A stretch of DNA of 23,286 bases, from assembly GCA_002395225.1 (NCBI GenBank), contig DGWH01000005.1:1-23286 (forward strand), given 5' to 3'. Shown piece after piece: positions 8,369 through 15,269 of the stretch (position 1 is the first letter of the stretch; each line of letters begins with the position of its first letter). This stretch comes from Christensenella sp. UBA4263 (GTDB lineage: Bacteria; Bacillota; Clostridia; Christensenellales; Aristaeellaceae). The notes beneath the pieces are model-generated. The model made no database searches. It was not told the origin of the DNA and worked only from the letters and a program-made list of their open reading frames with translations. A program made the translations under genes and the position numbers.

Positions 8369-8575
8369 TCAAGCTTTAGCCAAACCATACTCCTTTAAAA
8401 GCTGCTCCCTATACTCCGGATCTTTTGATACCTTCTCTGCATCCTCGATCTTTCCCAGATCAAAAAGCTTTGCTATCAACTGAGCAAGTTGGTTTTCGCC
8501 TATTTTTATACCTTTTTTCTCCCTGGCGTTTCCATATGCCTGAACGGCATGTTCCTGATTAAAAAGCTCAATCAT
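8369..8575 (-). CDS. Small Rpn/PD-(D/E)XK-tail-like protein, copy 2 (68 aa)
   Basis: Starts MIELFNQEHAVQAYG and is the shortest of the three: it lacks the GEKKGKK-type basic insert, an in-frame difference of 8 codons from copy 1. A strong Shine-Dalgarno-like AAGGAGGT lies about 10 nt before the ATG. The frame is open upstream to the stop of copy 3 (VSKSKTVNDLKDYLKKREKEVLNIM) but has no ATG, GTG or TTG there, so the short ORF is the only translatable form. The spacing to copy 3 is 345 bp, a multiple of three. Function unknown; family assignment is by resemblance to Rpn/PDDEXK tails. Confidence 0.55.
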   Translation of the reverse strand: MIELFNQEHAVQAYGNAREKKGIKIGENQLAQLIAKLFDLGKIEDAEKVSKDPEYREQLLKEYGLAKA

Positions 8576-8713
8576 GATATTGAGGACCTCCTTTTCCCGC
8601 TTCTTCAGATAATCCTTCAGATCATTTACTGTCTTTGACTTTGAAACAGTTACAGGTATCCGGGAAAAGAAAAAAGTCTTTCTCAGAAACGAGTACAGCA
8701 GGGCGTATACAGC

Positions 8714-8932
8714 TCAACCTTCAGCCAAACCATACTCCTTTAAAAGCTTCTCCATATACTCCGGATCTTTTGATACCTTCTCTGCATCCTCGGTCTTTCC
8801 CAATGCAAAAAGCTTTGCAAACAACTGAGCAAGTTGCTTCTTGCCATTTTTTTCGCCTATCTTTATACCTTTTTCCTGCATAGATTTCCCGTAGGCCTGA
8901 ACGGCATGTTCCTGATTAAAAAGCTCAATCAT
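8714..8932 (-). CDS. Small Rpn/PD-(D/E)XK-tail-like protein, copy 3 (72 aa), promoter-proximal
   Basis: Starts MIELFNQEHAVQAYGKSMQ and ends LLKEYGLAEG. Just upstream the homologous LRDYLKERERE block is in another frame (a 1-nt shift at about 8945), so only the short ORF can be read. AGGGAGAG precedes the ATG. It is first in the minus-strand unit, about 100 bp from a TTGCTA/TATACT promoter. Compared with copies 1 and 2 the AYG codons differ only at silent positions (GCG TAC GGG, GCA TAT GGA, GCC TAC GGG), which argues for selection on the short protein. Confidence 0.55.
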   Translation of the reverse strand: MIELFNQEHAVQAYGKSMQEKGIKIGEKNGKKQLAQLFAKLFALGKTEDAEKVSKDPEYMEKLLKEYGLAEG

Positions 8933-9033
8933 GATATTAAGCTCTCCCTTTCCCGCTCCTTCAGATAATCCCTCAGAACATTTCGATTTTGACAGTTGTT
9001 GACCTCATTTCTTTCCGGCAATCAGATAAACAA

Positions 9034-9062
9034 AGTATACCTCTGAATTCACAGCTTAGCAA
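9034..9062 (-). promoter_or_regulatory. Sigma-A-like promoter for the small-ORF array
   Basis: On the minus strand, -35 TTGCTA (9062-9057), a 17-bp spacer and -10 TATACT (9039-9034). The predicted start near 9027 lies about 95 nt before the first small ORF. Confidence 0.5.
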
Positions 9063-9233
9063 GATGTGGACTTTATGGGGATAGGATCTTAAGGGATCTG
9101 CCTAAAAAACAATGAAACAATTCTTTCCGGCATACAGTGAATATGAAACGCCGCAGCATACGCCCGGTTTATTCGGGATGATTAAACGCAATGGAGATGG
9201 GAAAGGGCTGCAAAGATCCTTCCGTATGATTGT

Positions 9234-9262
9234 TTGATATTCTGCCTTTATTGGGATATAAT
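9234..9262 (+). promoter_or_regulatory. Sigma-A-like promoter upstream of the broken PD-(D/E)XK fragment
   Basis: TTGATA, a 17-bp spacer, and a perfect TATAAT at 9257-9262. About 50 nt further on is GAAAGGAG and an ATG at 9327. The expression signals outlived the gene they served. Confidence 0.6.
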
Positions 9263-9326
9263 CAGTCTGTGAAGACATCGGATGATCAAACAGTTGCCGG
9301 AACTGGCTGACAGAAAGGAGTCGTGT

Positions 9327-9471
9327 ATGGGGTATAAGACAGATCAAAGAGATGAATTATCCGGAAATTCTGAGAAATTACGGTGGAAGAATTGTCCTGG
9401 TTGGCATTCACTATGATGCGAACCTCAAAATGCACGAATGTGTGATAGAGGTAGACAGAAAAAATGGTTGA
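9327..9471 (+). pseudogene. Remnant of an AAA-ATPase-like/PD-(D/E)XK nuclease gene (C-terminal fragment)
   Basis: ATG 9327 behind GAAAGGAG opens a 23-codon ORF that soon stops. The +1 frame, from about 9334 to the stop at 9469-9471, reads IRQIKEMNYPEILRNYGG, then RIVLVGIHYDANLKMHECVIE. This matches my memory of the C-terminal end of the PDDEXK_9 / 'AAA-ATPase-like' family (QI..K.Y...L..YG..ILLVGI.YD.K.K.H.C.IE). The ATPase and nuclease core are absent. The result is a start region joined to the last ~45 codons out of frame, most simply an internal deletion. Family call by pattern only. Confidence 0.55.
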
Positions 9472-9590
9472 ATCCGGATGGAACAGTGGAATATATGATC
9501 CGGGTGGATGTTGTGCTTTGTATATTTAGGGAGGATCTTTGAGAAGGCTTTTAATCGTCGGAAAACAGCTTGTGGTCAGGTGAAAAGCCG

Positions 9591-9619
9591 TTGATTTAGA
9601 GGCTGAAATCATCTATAAT
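9591..9619 (+). promoter_or_regulatory. Sigma-A-like promoter of the fucosidase gene
   Basis: TTGATT at 9591-9596, a 17-bp spacer and TATAAT at 9614-9619. The transcript would start near 9626, giving a leader of about 70-80 nt. Confidence 0.75.
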
Positions 9620-9697
9620 ACGGAACTCAAACAGCATGCAGAGAATTTCTCCGTTCATAGACCGGGGGAGTTCCTTTTTTCCTGCTGAAATAGGAAA

Positions 9698-11170
9698 GTG
9701 GTGAGAAACGTGCAGGAAGAACTTAAGAGAATCGATCGCGTGATTGAATCGGGACCATACCGGGATGACTGGGCATCACTTTCTGCCTGGCGGGTTCCGC
9801 AGTGGTATGAACAGATTAAATTCGGAATTTTCATTCACTGGGGTGTATTCAGCGTTCCGGCCTTTGATAATGAGTGGTATTCGAGAAACATGTACATCAA
9901 AGGCAGCCGGGCATTTGAACACCATGTAAAGACATATGGACCGCAGTCTGTCTTTGGATATAAGGACTTTATCCCGCTTTTCCGGGCGGAACGGTTTGAT
10001 CCTGATGCCTGGGCGGAGCTGTTCCGGCGTGCGGGTGCACAGTATGTCATACCGGTGGCAGAGCACCATGACGGCTTTCAGATGTACAAAAGTCAGCTGT
10101 CGCATTACAACGCCTTTGAAATGGGACCCCGGCGCGACGTGCTGGGAGAACTGAGCCGGGCCTGCCGGGACAGGGGAATCATCGCCGGGGCATCCAGTCA
10201 CCGGATTGAACACTGGTTTTTCATGGGTCACGGGAAGGATTTTGACAGCGATATTCATGAGCCGCTCCTGCGGGGCGACTTCTACTGGCCGGCGATGCCC
10301 GAAGGGGATCACATGGATATTGCCAGTACGCCGGAACCGACTAAGGAGTTCCTTGATGACTGGCTGCTCAGAACCTGTGAAATCATTGATCAGTATCATC
10401 CCTCCATCATTTACTTTGACTGGTGGATTCAGCACCGGAGCGCAAAGCCCTATCTGAAAAAACTGGCGGCCTATTACTACAACCGGTCTCTTGAATGGGG
10501 GCAGCCGGCGGTCATCAATTACAAGTTTGATGCGTTTCCCTTCGGCACGGCGGTGCCGGACGTGGAACGCGGACAGTTTGCCGAGATGAAGTCCTATGCC
10601 TGGCAGGCGGACACCTCCGTGGCCCGCAATTCCTGGTGCTATACAGAGGGAAACCAGTACAGGGAGCCGGCAGATCTGGTCTGTGATCTGGTCGATATTG
10701 TCAGCAAAAACGGCCGTCTTCTTCTGAACATCGGCCCCAAAGCAGATGGCACAATTCCGGACAGGGACGCGGCGATTCTGGAGGAGATTGGCCGCTGGCT
10801 CAGTGTTAACGGCGAAGCAATTACCGGTGCCGGCGTGTGGAAAAAGTACGGGGAGGGACCAACCCAGATTCCGGGCGGTCATTTTGCAGAGGGAAAGCGG
10901 AAGCCTTTTACCTCCGCCGATTTCCGCTTTACAACGGCGAATGGCGCGCTGTATGTGACAGCGCTCAAAGCCAGCGAGGACGGGGTTTATGACATCCATA
11001 CCCTCGGAATGCCGGAGGATGCCCGGGAGGCAGACTTTAACGGCGTGATTCGCTCTGTATCGGTGCTCGGCACGGATGAACCGGTGTCCTTTAGCCGCGG
11101 GCGCACGCTGCAGCTTCGGACGGATTTCCGCTCCGATATGCCGGTCGTCTTTAAGATCTGTATCGACTGA
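9698..11170 (+). CDS. Alpha-L-fucosidase, GH29 family
   Basis: About 490 aa, hydrolysing terminal alpha-L-fucose from glycans by a retaining mechanism. GH29 landmarks: WYEQIKFGIFIHWGVFSVPA (36-55), EWYSRNM (59-65), AEHHDGFQMY (121-130, substrate-binding His pair), and YFDWW (239-243), with Asp241 in the place of the catalytic nucleophile. SKNGRLLLNIGPKADGTI (336-353) is strongly conserved in the family. A C-terminal beta domain follows to the end. There is no signal peptide, so the enzyme is probably cytoplasmic and acts on imported fuco-oligosaccharides. GTG codons at 9698, 9701 and 9710 compete as start; AGGAAAG at 9692-9698 favours 9701 or 9710. It stands alone behind its own promoter, with no sugar transporter or regulator beside it. 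The acid/base residue cannot be assigned from sequence alone. Confidence 0.92.
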   Translation: MVRNVQEELKRIDRVIESGPYRDDWASLSAWRVPQWYEQIKFGIFIHWGVFSVPAFDNEWYSRNMYIKGSRAFEHHVKTYGPQSVFGYKDFIPLFRAERFDPDAWAELFRRAGAQYVIPVAEHHDGFQMYKSQLSHYNAFEMGPRRDVLGELSRACRDRGIIAGASSHRIEHWFFMGHGKDFDSDIHEPLLRGDFYWPAMPEGDHMDIASTPEPTKEFLDDWLLRTCEIIDQYHPSIIYFDWWIQHRSAKPYLKKLAAYYYNRSLEWGQPAVINYKFDAFPFGTAVPDVERGQFAEMKSYAWQADTSVARNSWCYTEGNQYREPADLVCDLVDIVSKNGRLLLNIGPKADGTIPDRDAAILEEIGRWLSVNGEAITGAGVWKKYGEGPTQIPGGHFAEGKRKPFTSADFRFTTANGALYVTALKASEDGVYDIHTLGMPEDAREADFNGVIRSVSVLGTDEPVSFSRGRTLQLRTDFRSDMPVVFKICID

Positions 11171-11182
11171 CAAAAAGAATGG

Positions 11183-11203
11183 CCCTGCCGCGCAGCGGCA
11201 GGG
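11183..11203 (+). terminator. GC-rich hairpin after the fucosidase gene
   Basis: CCCTGCCGC-GCA-GCGGCAGGG is a perfect 9-bp stem with a 3-nt loop, 12 bp after the fucosidase stop. No T run follows, so it may be a Rho-independent-like pause, an mRNA 3'-end stabiliser or a repeat element rather than a classic terminator. Confidence 0.5.
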
Positions 11204-11213
11204 GATCGATTCC

Positions 11214-11259
11214 AGGCCTCCCCAAAAGTGATCCGGTCAAAAGATCACCTGTGAGGCCT
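11214..11259 (+). promoter_or_regulatory. Nested hairpin in the leader of the CDF transporter gene
   Basis: AGGCCTC (11214-11220) pairs with GAGGCCT (11253-11259), and inside it GTGATC (11228-11233) pairs with GATCAC (11243-11248). The structure ends about 20 nt before the ATG. It may be the terminator/leader structure between two transcripts or a control element. It does not match a riboswitch that I recognise. Confidence 0.4.
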
Positions 11260-11279
11260 TTAAAGAAAGGATAACTGGA

Positions 11280-12374
11280 ATGAACCGAAATGAAACCATC
11301 GTCAGGACGAGCATGGTAGGCATCGGGGTCAATATTATTCTTGCTGTGTTTAAAGCTGTCGTTGGACTGCTTTCCAATTCCGTTGCGGTGGTAACGGATG
11401 CTTTAAATAATATGAGTGATGCCCTTTCCTCCGTCATAACCATTGTGGGTGCGAAACTGGCTGCCAAAAAGCCGGACAAGAAGCATCCGCTGGGGTATGG
11501 GCGGGTTGAGTATCTGAGTTCCCTGATCGTCTCCGGCATCGTCATGGTTGCCGGTATCAATGCGGTTGAGGAATCAATCAGAAAGATCATTGCGCCGGAA
11601 AAGCCCAGCTATTCACCGGTGACCCTCATCATTCTGGTGGCTGCCGTTATCGGAAAAGTGCTCCTTGGCCGGTACATGGTTGCACAGGGAAAAAAGGTGG
11701 ATTCGGATTCCCTGATTGCTTCCGGAAAAGATTCACTCAATGACGCCATCCTTTCAAGTTCCGTCATTCTCTCCGCCGTGATTTTCATTCTGACAGGTCT
11801 GAGCCTTGAACCCTACGTCGGTATCGTGATCGGTGTGATGATTACGCGTTCCGGCATCGAGATGATCAAGGAAACGCTGGATAAAATTCTGGGCGAGCGG
11901 ATGGACCGGGATCTGGTAAATGCCGTCAAGAAAACCATCTGTGAGGAGCCCGGAGTTTACGGTGCCTATGATCTGATTCTCAACAGCTATGGTCCGGAAC
12001 GGATCATCGGGTCGGTTCACATCGAAGTGGATGAATTCATCACGGCCCGGCAGATCGATCAGATGCAGCGCAGCATTGTGGAACGGGTTGCCCAAAAGCA
12101 TAAGATTGTCCTGACCGGTATCAGCCTCTATTCCCATTACAGTTCAGATGGAAACGAATCCATGCAGGGGAAAATTACGAAGGCGGTCATGAGCCACGAT
12201 GGAGTACTGCAGATGCATGGATTCTATGTGGATGAAAACCGGAAATCTGTTACGCTCGACGTCATTCTGGACTTTGATACGGACCAGAAAAAACTGATGG
12301 ATCAGATCCGGAAGGAAGTCAGGGAGATTGCCAGGGGATATACGGTTGAGGTAAACCTGGATCTCGATATCTGA
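11280..12374 (+). CDS. Cation diffusion facilitator (CDF) metal exporter, Mn-type residues
   Basis: A 364-aa proton-coupled divalent metal exporter. Six membrane segments lie in the first ~210 residues. The TM2 motif is VTDALNNMSD (38-47) and the TM5 motif GKDSLND (149-155). The HPLGYGR loop (69-75) is the usual CDF signature. The transport site reads as Asn43/Asp47 with Asp151/Asp155; by family knowledge Asn-Asp in TM2, rather than His-Asp, goes with Mn2+ exporters (MntE group) rather than Zn2+. A cytoplasmic ferredoxin-like domain follows (about 212-285), then an extra ~75-residue C-terminal domain (VTLDVILDFDTDQKKLMDQI) that short CDF proteins lack. AAAGGA precedes the ATG. Opposite in direction of transport to the ABC metal importer at 13615-16099. 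Confidence 0.92.
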   Translation: MNRNETIVRTSMVGIGVNIILAVFKAVVGLLSNSVAVVTDALNNMSDALSSVITIVGAKLAAKKPDKKHPLGYGRVEYLSSLIVSGIVMVAGINAVEESIRKIIAPEKPSYSPVTLIILVAAVIGKVLLGRYMVAQGKKVDSDSLIASGKDSLNDAILSSSVILSAVIFILTGLSLEPYVGIVIGVMITRSGIEMIKETLDKILGERMDRDLVNAVKKTICEEPGVYGAYDLILNSYGPERIIGSVHIEVDEFITARQIDQMQRSIVERVAQKHKIVLTGISLYSHYSSDGNESMQGKITKAVMSHDGVLQMHGFYVDENRKSVTLDVILDFDTDQKKLMDQIRKEVREIARGYTVEVNLDLDI

Positions 12375-12384
12375 TTCCAGGCCT

Positions 12385-12573
12385 GCCGCAGGGCGGCAGC
12401 CTGTCGAGCTGGCGTATCGGGAAGAAGCGGTGCCCAAAGACCAGAATGCGGTTCATGGATGACTGGGCCAGCCGCAGGGCGGCAGCCTGTCGGGCTGGTG
12501 TATCGGGAAGAAGCGGTGCCCAGAGACCAGACGATGGCTCATAGAAGGCTGGGCCAGCCGCAGGGCGGCCATT
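12385..12573 (+). repeat. 86-bp intergenic direct repeat (two copies plus a partial third)
   Basis: GCCGCAGGGCGGC begins at 12385, 12471 and 12557, exactly 86 bp apart. The first two units also share CAGCCTGTCG, GTATCGGGAAGAAGCGGTGC and AGACCAGA with a few substitutions; the third stops after the hairpin core. Each core can fold (CTGCCGC-AGG-GCGGCAG in the first). A short ATTGGC triplet follows at 12574-12590. The 235-bp gap between the CDF and patatin genes has no ORF that I believe. Confidence 0.88.
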
Positions 12574-12609
12574 GGCATTGGCATTGAGATCCGGAAAGAA
12601 GGCAGCAGA

Positions 12610-13596
12610 ATGCGCAAAGATCAGAAAACCTACCGGCGAAAGCCCGGACAGCCCGGAAAGGCGCCGCGGAAAAGTGTCTATTCCCGGCTGGACCGGATTC
12701 CTGCCGGTGAAGCCCGGAAAGTGATAACCCCGGGCTGCCTCTGCCTGGAGGGCGGGGCGTTCCGGGGACTGTATACCTCCGGAGTTCTGGATGTCCTCAT
12801 GATGAATGACATCAATTTTGAGACCACCATCGGTGTCAGCGCCGGTGCACTGAACGCCCTTTCCTATTTGGCCGGACAGATCGGGCTCAGCGCCCGGATG
12901 AATCTCCGGTACCGGCGGGATCCCAGATATGTGGGGATAGGGCCGATGATGAGCCGGCAGAATCAGGGGGTAATCGGGTTTGACTTCCTCTTCAGTCAGA
13001 TGGAACGGACGGAACCGCTGAACCGGGAGCGCCTGATGCAGCCTGAGCGCCGCATGATTGCCGTGGCGACGGCGCTAACCACCGGCTGGCCGGTGTATTT
13101 TGAGAAAAAACAGAACCTGGATGAACTGCTCATGGCGGTTCGTGCCTCGGCGTCCATGCCCTTTGTCAGCCGGCCGGTGAATGTGTGCGGCATCCGCTGT
13201 CTGGACGGGGGATGCAGTGTAAAGATCCCCTTTGAGTGGGCACTTCCGCGGTTTGAGAAAATTGTGGTGGTCCGGACCCGGGACAGGTCCTTCCGGCCTT
13301 CGCTGCAGGACAATTCGAAGATCATCCATCAGCTGTACGGAGATTTTCCCGAGTTTGAGGATGTGCTGCTGCGAATGAATGAGACGTATATCCGGGAACT
13401 TAAGGAAGTGGACCGGCTGCATGAGGAAGGACGGATTTTTGAGATTGTTCCATCCATTCCCATCCGGATCGGCCGGCTTGAAAAAGATGTGGAAAAACTG
13501 GGGGATGTCTACTGGCAGGGCGTGCATGATGCCAAAGAGCAGCTGCCTGCCCTCAGGGAATATCTGAGTGCCGGGCATCCGGCCGGGACCGTGTAA
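12610..13596 (+). CDS. Patatin-like phospholipase (RssA/YlbK-type) family protein
   Basis: A 328-aa patatin-fold serine hydrolase. It has the oxyanion-hole glycine motif GGAFRGLY (48-55), the nucleophile elbow GVSAG with Ser77 (75-79), and the DGG motif with Asp199, giving a complete Ser-Asp dyad. The first 40 residues are basic and probably disordered (RKPGQPGKAPRK); the true domain starts near VITPGCLCLEGG. No signal peptide, so probably cytoplasmic or membrane-peripheral, acting on phospholipid or other acyl esters. AAGAAGG lies upstream of ATG 12610. It is 18 bp before the metal-binding protein gene, so it is likely the first gene of that operon, although no functional link to metal uptake is known to me. 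Confidence 0.9.
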   Translation: MRKDQKTYRRKPGQPGKAPRKSVYSRLDRIPAGEARKVITPGCLCLEGGAFRGLYTSGVLDVLMMNDINFETTIGVSAGALNALSYLAGQIGLSARMNLRYRRDPRYVGIGPMMSRQNQGVIGFDFLFSQMERTEPLNRERLMQPERRMIAVATALTTGWPVYFEKKQNLDELLMAVRASASMPFVSRPVNVCGIRCLDGGCSVKIPFEWALPRFEKIVVVRTRDRSFRPSLQDNSKIIHQLYGDFPEFEDVLLRMNETYIRELKEVDRLHEEGRIFEIVPSIPIRIGRLEKDVEKLGDVYWQGVHDAKEQLPALREYLSAGHPAGTV

Positions 13597-13614
13597 AGAT
13601 AAAAGGAGAATGAC

Positions 13615-14478
13615 ATGAAGCGGCTGATTCTTATCCTCGCTGTGCTGCTGATGCTCTCTGGCACAGCAGGAGCGGAGAATTTTCAGATCCTGACGACGTT
13701 CTATCCCATGTACATCCTGACACAGAACGTGGCGGGGGGCATCGACGGGGTGCAGGTGACCAATATGGCGGAGCAGACGGTGGGATGTCTGCACGACTAC
13801 ACCCTGCAGACCCGGGATATGGTGCTGCTGGAGGAGGCAGATGCCCTGGTCATCAACGGCGGCGGAATGGAACAGTTCATGGACCGCGTGGCAGGGGCTC
13901 AGGCGGACCTGCCCGTCATAGATGCCTCGCAGGGGATTGAAATGGAACCGAGCATTGAGGAAGGACTGCTCAATGCCCATGTGTGGCTGGATCCCCAGCT
14001 GGCCATGGTGCAGATCCAAAACATTGCATCAGGCCTCGCTGGAGCGGATCCGGCCCATGCGGAGCAGTACAGGAGCAATGCGGAAACGTACATCGGCCGG
14101 CTCAAATCACTGGATGAGGAGATGGCTGAGGCACTCAGGCCCCTGGCCGGAAAGGAAATCATCACCTTCCACGAAGCGTTTAACTACCTGGCCCGGCGGT
14201 ATGGACTGGTCGTTGCCGGGGTGATCGCCAATGAGCCGGGGGAGGAGCCCAGCACGCGGGATATTGCTGAGACCTGTGATCTTGTCGCGCGTCTGGGCAT
14301 TAAGACACTGTTTATCGAGCCGCAGTATTCCCCGACAGCGGCCAAAATCATTGCGGGGGAGACCGGGGCGTCGATGTACGTTCTGGATCCCTGCGTCTCG
14401 GGAAACGGAAGCCCGGAGAGCTATGAGCAGATTCAGCGGGAAAATGTCCGCGTTCTCAGGGAGGCGTTTGGCCAGTGA
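13615..14478 (+). CDS. Zinc/manganese-type ABC transporter substrate-binding protein (cluster 9)
   Basis: A 287-aa ZnuA/TroA-like protein. Signal peptide MKRLILILAVLLMLSGTAGA, with likely cleavage after AGA20. There is no lipobox cysteine, unlike most Firmicute binding proteins. Probable metal ligands: His60 (CLHDY), His122 (NAHVWLDP), His186 (TFHEAFNYLARRYGL) and Glu235 (FIEPQYSP), i.e. a three-His plus acidic set. The charged His-rich loop typical of many ZnuA proteins is absent. AAAAGGAG precedes ATG 13615. The stop overlaps the GTG of the ATPase gene. Captures Zn2+ or Mn2+ outside the membrane; the metal cannot be decided from sequence. Confidence 0.9.
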   Translation: MKRLILILAVLLMLSGTAGAENFQILTTFYPMYILTQNVAGGIDGVQVTNMAEQTVGCLHDYTLQTRDMVLLEEADALVINGGGMEQFMDRVAGAQADLPVIDASQGIEMEPSIEEGLLNAHVWLDPQLAMVQIQNIASGLAGADPAHAEQYRSNAETYIGRLKSLDEEMAEALRPLAGKEIITFHEAFNYLARRYGLVVAGVIANEPGEEPSTRDIAETCDLVARLGIKTLFIEPQYSPTAAKIIAGETGASMYVLDPCVSGNGSPESYEQIQRENVRVLREAFGQ

Positions 14479-15269
14479 GAGAGCGGGGAACGCCGGTGCC
14501 TGTTCCGGCACCGGTGAAAGGTGCATCCAAGGAACTGTCCGGCTGCCGACTGTGCCGGATTGAGGTGGACAATCTCAGTGTCAAACGGGACGGGCAGGTG
14601 CTGATCTCGGATGTGAATCTTCATATTCACTGCGGGGAGCTGACGGCGCTCATTGGGACCAACGGCGCCGGCAAGACGACGCTGCTGCGGGCGCTGCTGG
14701 GACAGATTGAGTACAAGGGCGACATCCGGCACCTGACCGGTGACGGACGGCCCGCCGCGGCCGTGCGTACGGGCTATGTTCCGCAGCAGCTGGAGTTTGA
14801 TCATTCCTCACCGGTGTCCGTTCAGGATTTCCTGGCCGCGGCCTTTTCCTCGCGTCCGGTCTTTCTGGGAATCAGCCGGAAGGTCAGGGAAATGGCCAGG
14901 CATGCCCTGATGCGCACCCACAGTGAGCATCTGGCAGACCGTCCGCTGGGGGCATTGTCCGGCGGTGAGCTGCAGCGGGTTCTGCTGGCGCTGGCCCTGA
15001 CGCCGCAGCCGGACCTGCTCATCCTGGATGAACCGGTTTCGGGAATGGATGAAAATGGGCTTGAGACGTTTTATCAGACGGTGAATGAACTGAAAAAGCG
15101 GAATCATATGGCGATTCTGCTGGTTTCCCATGATCTGGATGTGGTGAGACGGTACGCAGACCGGGTGGCCCTTATGCAGGGAACCGTCATTGAACAGGGA
15201 ACTCCGGAGCGGGTATTTGCCTCGAAGGCGTTTGAACAGGTGTTTTATTCAAGGGAGGGACGGGAATGA
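14475..15269 (+). CDS. Zinc/manganese-type ABC transporter ATP-binding protein
   Basis: A 264-aa ATPase of the ZnuC/MntB group. Walker A GTNGAGKTT, Q-loop VPQQ, signature LSGGELQR and Walker B LLILDEP are followed by VSHDLDVV with the switch His. The GTG start at 14475 overlaps the preceding TGA (GTGA), giving tight coupling. This adds an unusual ~25-residue N-terminal extension containing CRLC before the first strand (RIEVDNLSV), so a later start is possible but has no better ribosome binding site. It energises the permease encoded next. Confidence 0.92.
   Translation: MRERGTPVPVPAPVKGASKELSGCRLCRIEVDNLSVKRDGQVLISDVNLHIHCGELTALIGTNGAGKTTLLRALLGQIEYKGDIRHLTGDGRPAAAVRTGYVPQQLEFDHSSPVSVQDFLAAAFSSRPVFLGISRKVREMARHALMRTHSEHLADRPLGALSGGELQRVLLALALTPQPDLLILDEPVSGMDENGLETFYQTVNELKKRNHMAILLVSHDLDVVRRYADRVALMQGTVIEQGTPERVFASKAFEQVFYSREGRE

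Larger units (their letters stand above)
8001..8995 (-). repeat. Tandem triplication of a unit of about 345-368 bp
   Basis: The stop codons of three homologous minus-strand ORFs lie at 8001, 8369 and 8714, giving periods of 368 and 345 bp. Similarity covers the ORFs and also the spacers: the block translating roughly ALLYSFLRKT and the block LKDYLKKREKEVLNIM precede each ORF in more or less damaged form. Copy 3 begins near 8995 with LRDYLKERERE. Confidence 0.88.
8996..9697. other. Accessory stretch of about 700 bp without an intact gene
   Basis: It holds, in order: a minus-strand promoter (9034-9062), AT-rich sequence with nothing recognised (9063-9233), a plus-strand promoter (9234-9262), a broken PD-(D/E)XK gene fragment (9327-9471), unrecognised sequence (9472-9590), and the fucosidase promoter and leader (9591-9697). 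The base composition is more AT-rich than the flanking genes. Confidence 0.6.

Noticed and set aside
9102..9347. 81-codon minus-strand ORF
   Set aside because: Lies antisense to a good plus-strand promoter and a pseudogene start, with no domain or convincing ribosome binding site.
9622..9680. GGAACTC...GAGTTCC followed by T6, looking like a terminator/attenuator before the fucosidase gene
   Set aside because: The left arm overlaps the predicted transcription start (about 9626), so the transcript would lack most of it, and the loop is about 39 nt.
9776..11173. 465-codon minus-strand ORF opposite the fucosidase gene
   Set aside because: A shadow of a high-quality GH29 gene. The translation is rich in His/Arg/Pro with no domain.
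12385..12573. CRISPR-like reading of the 86-bp repeats
   Set aside because: The repeated part is the whole unit with no unique spacers, and there are only two full copies and no cas genes.
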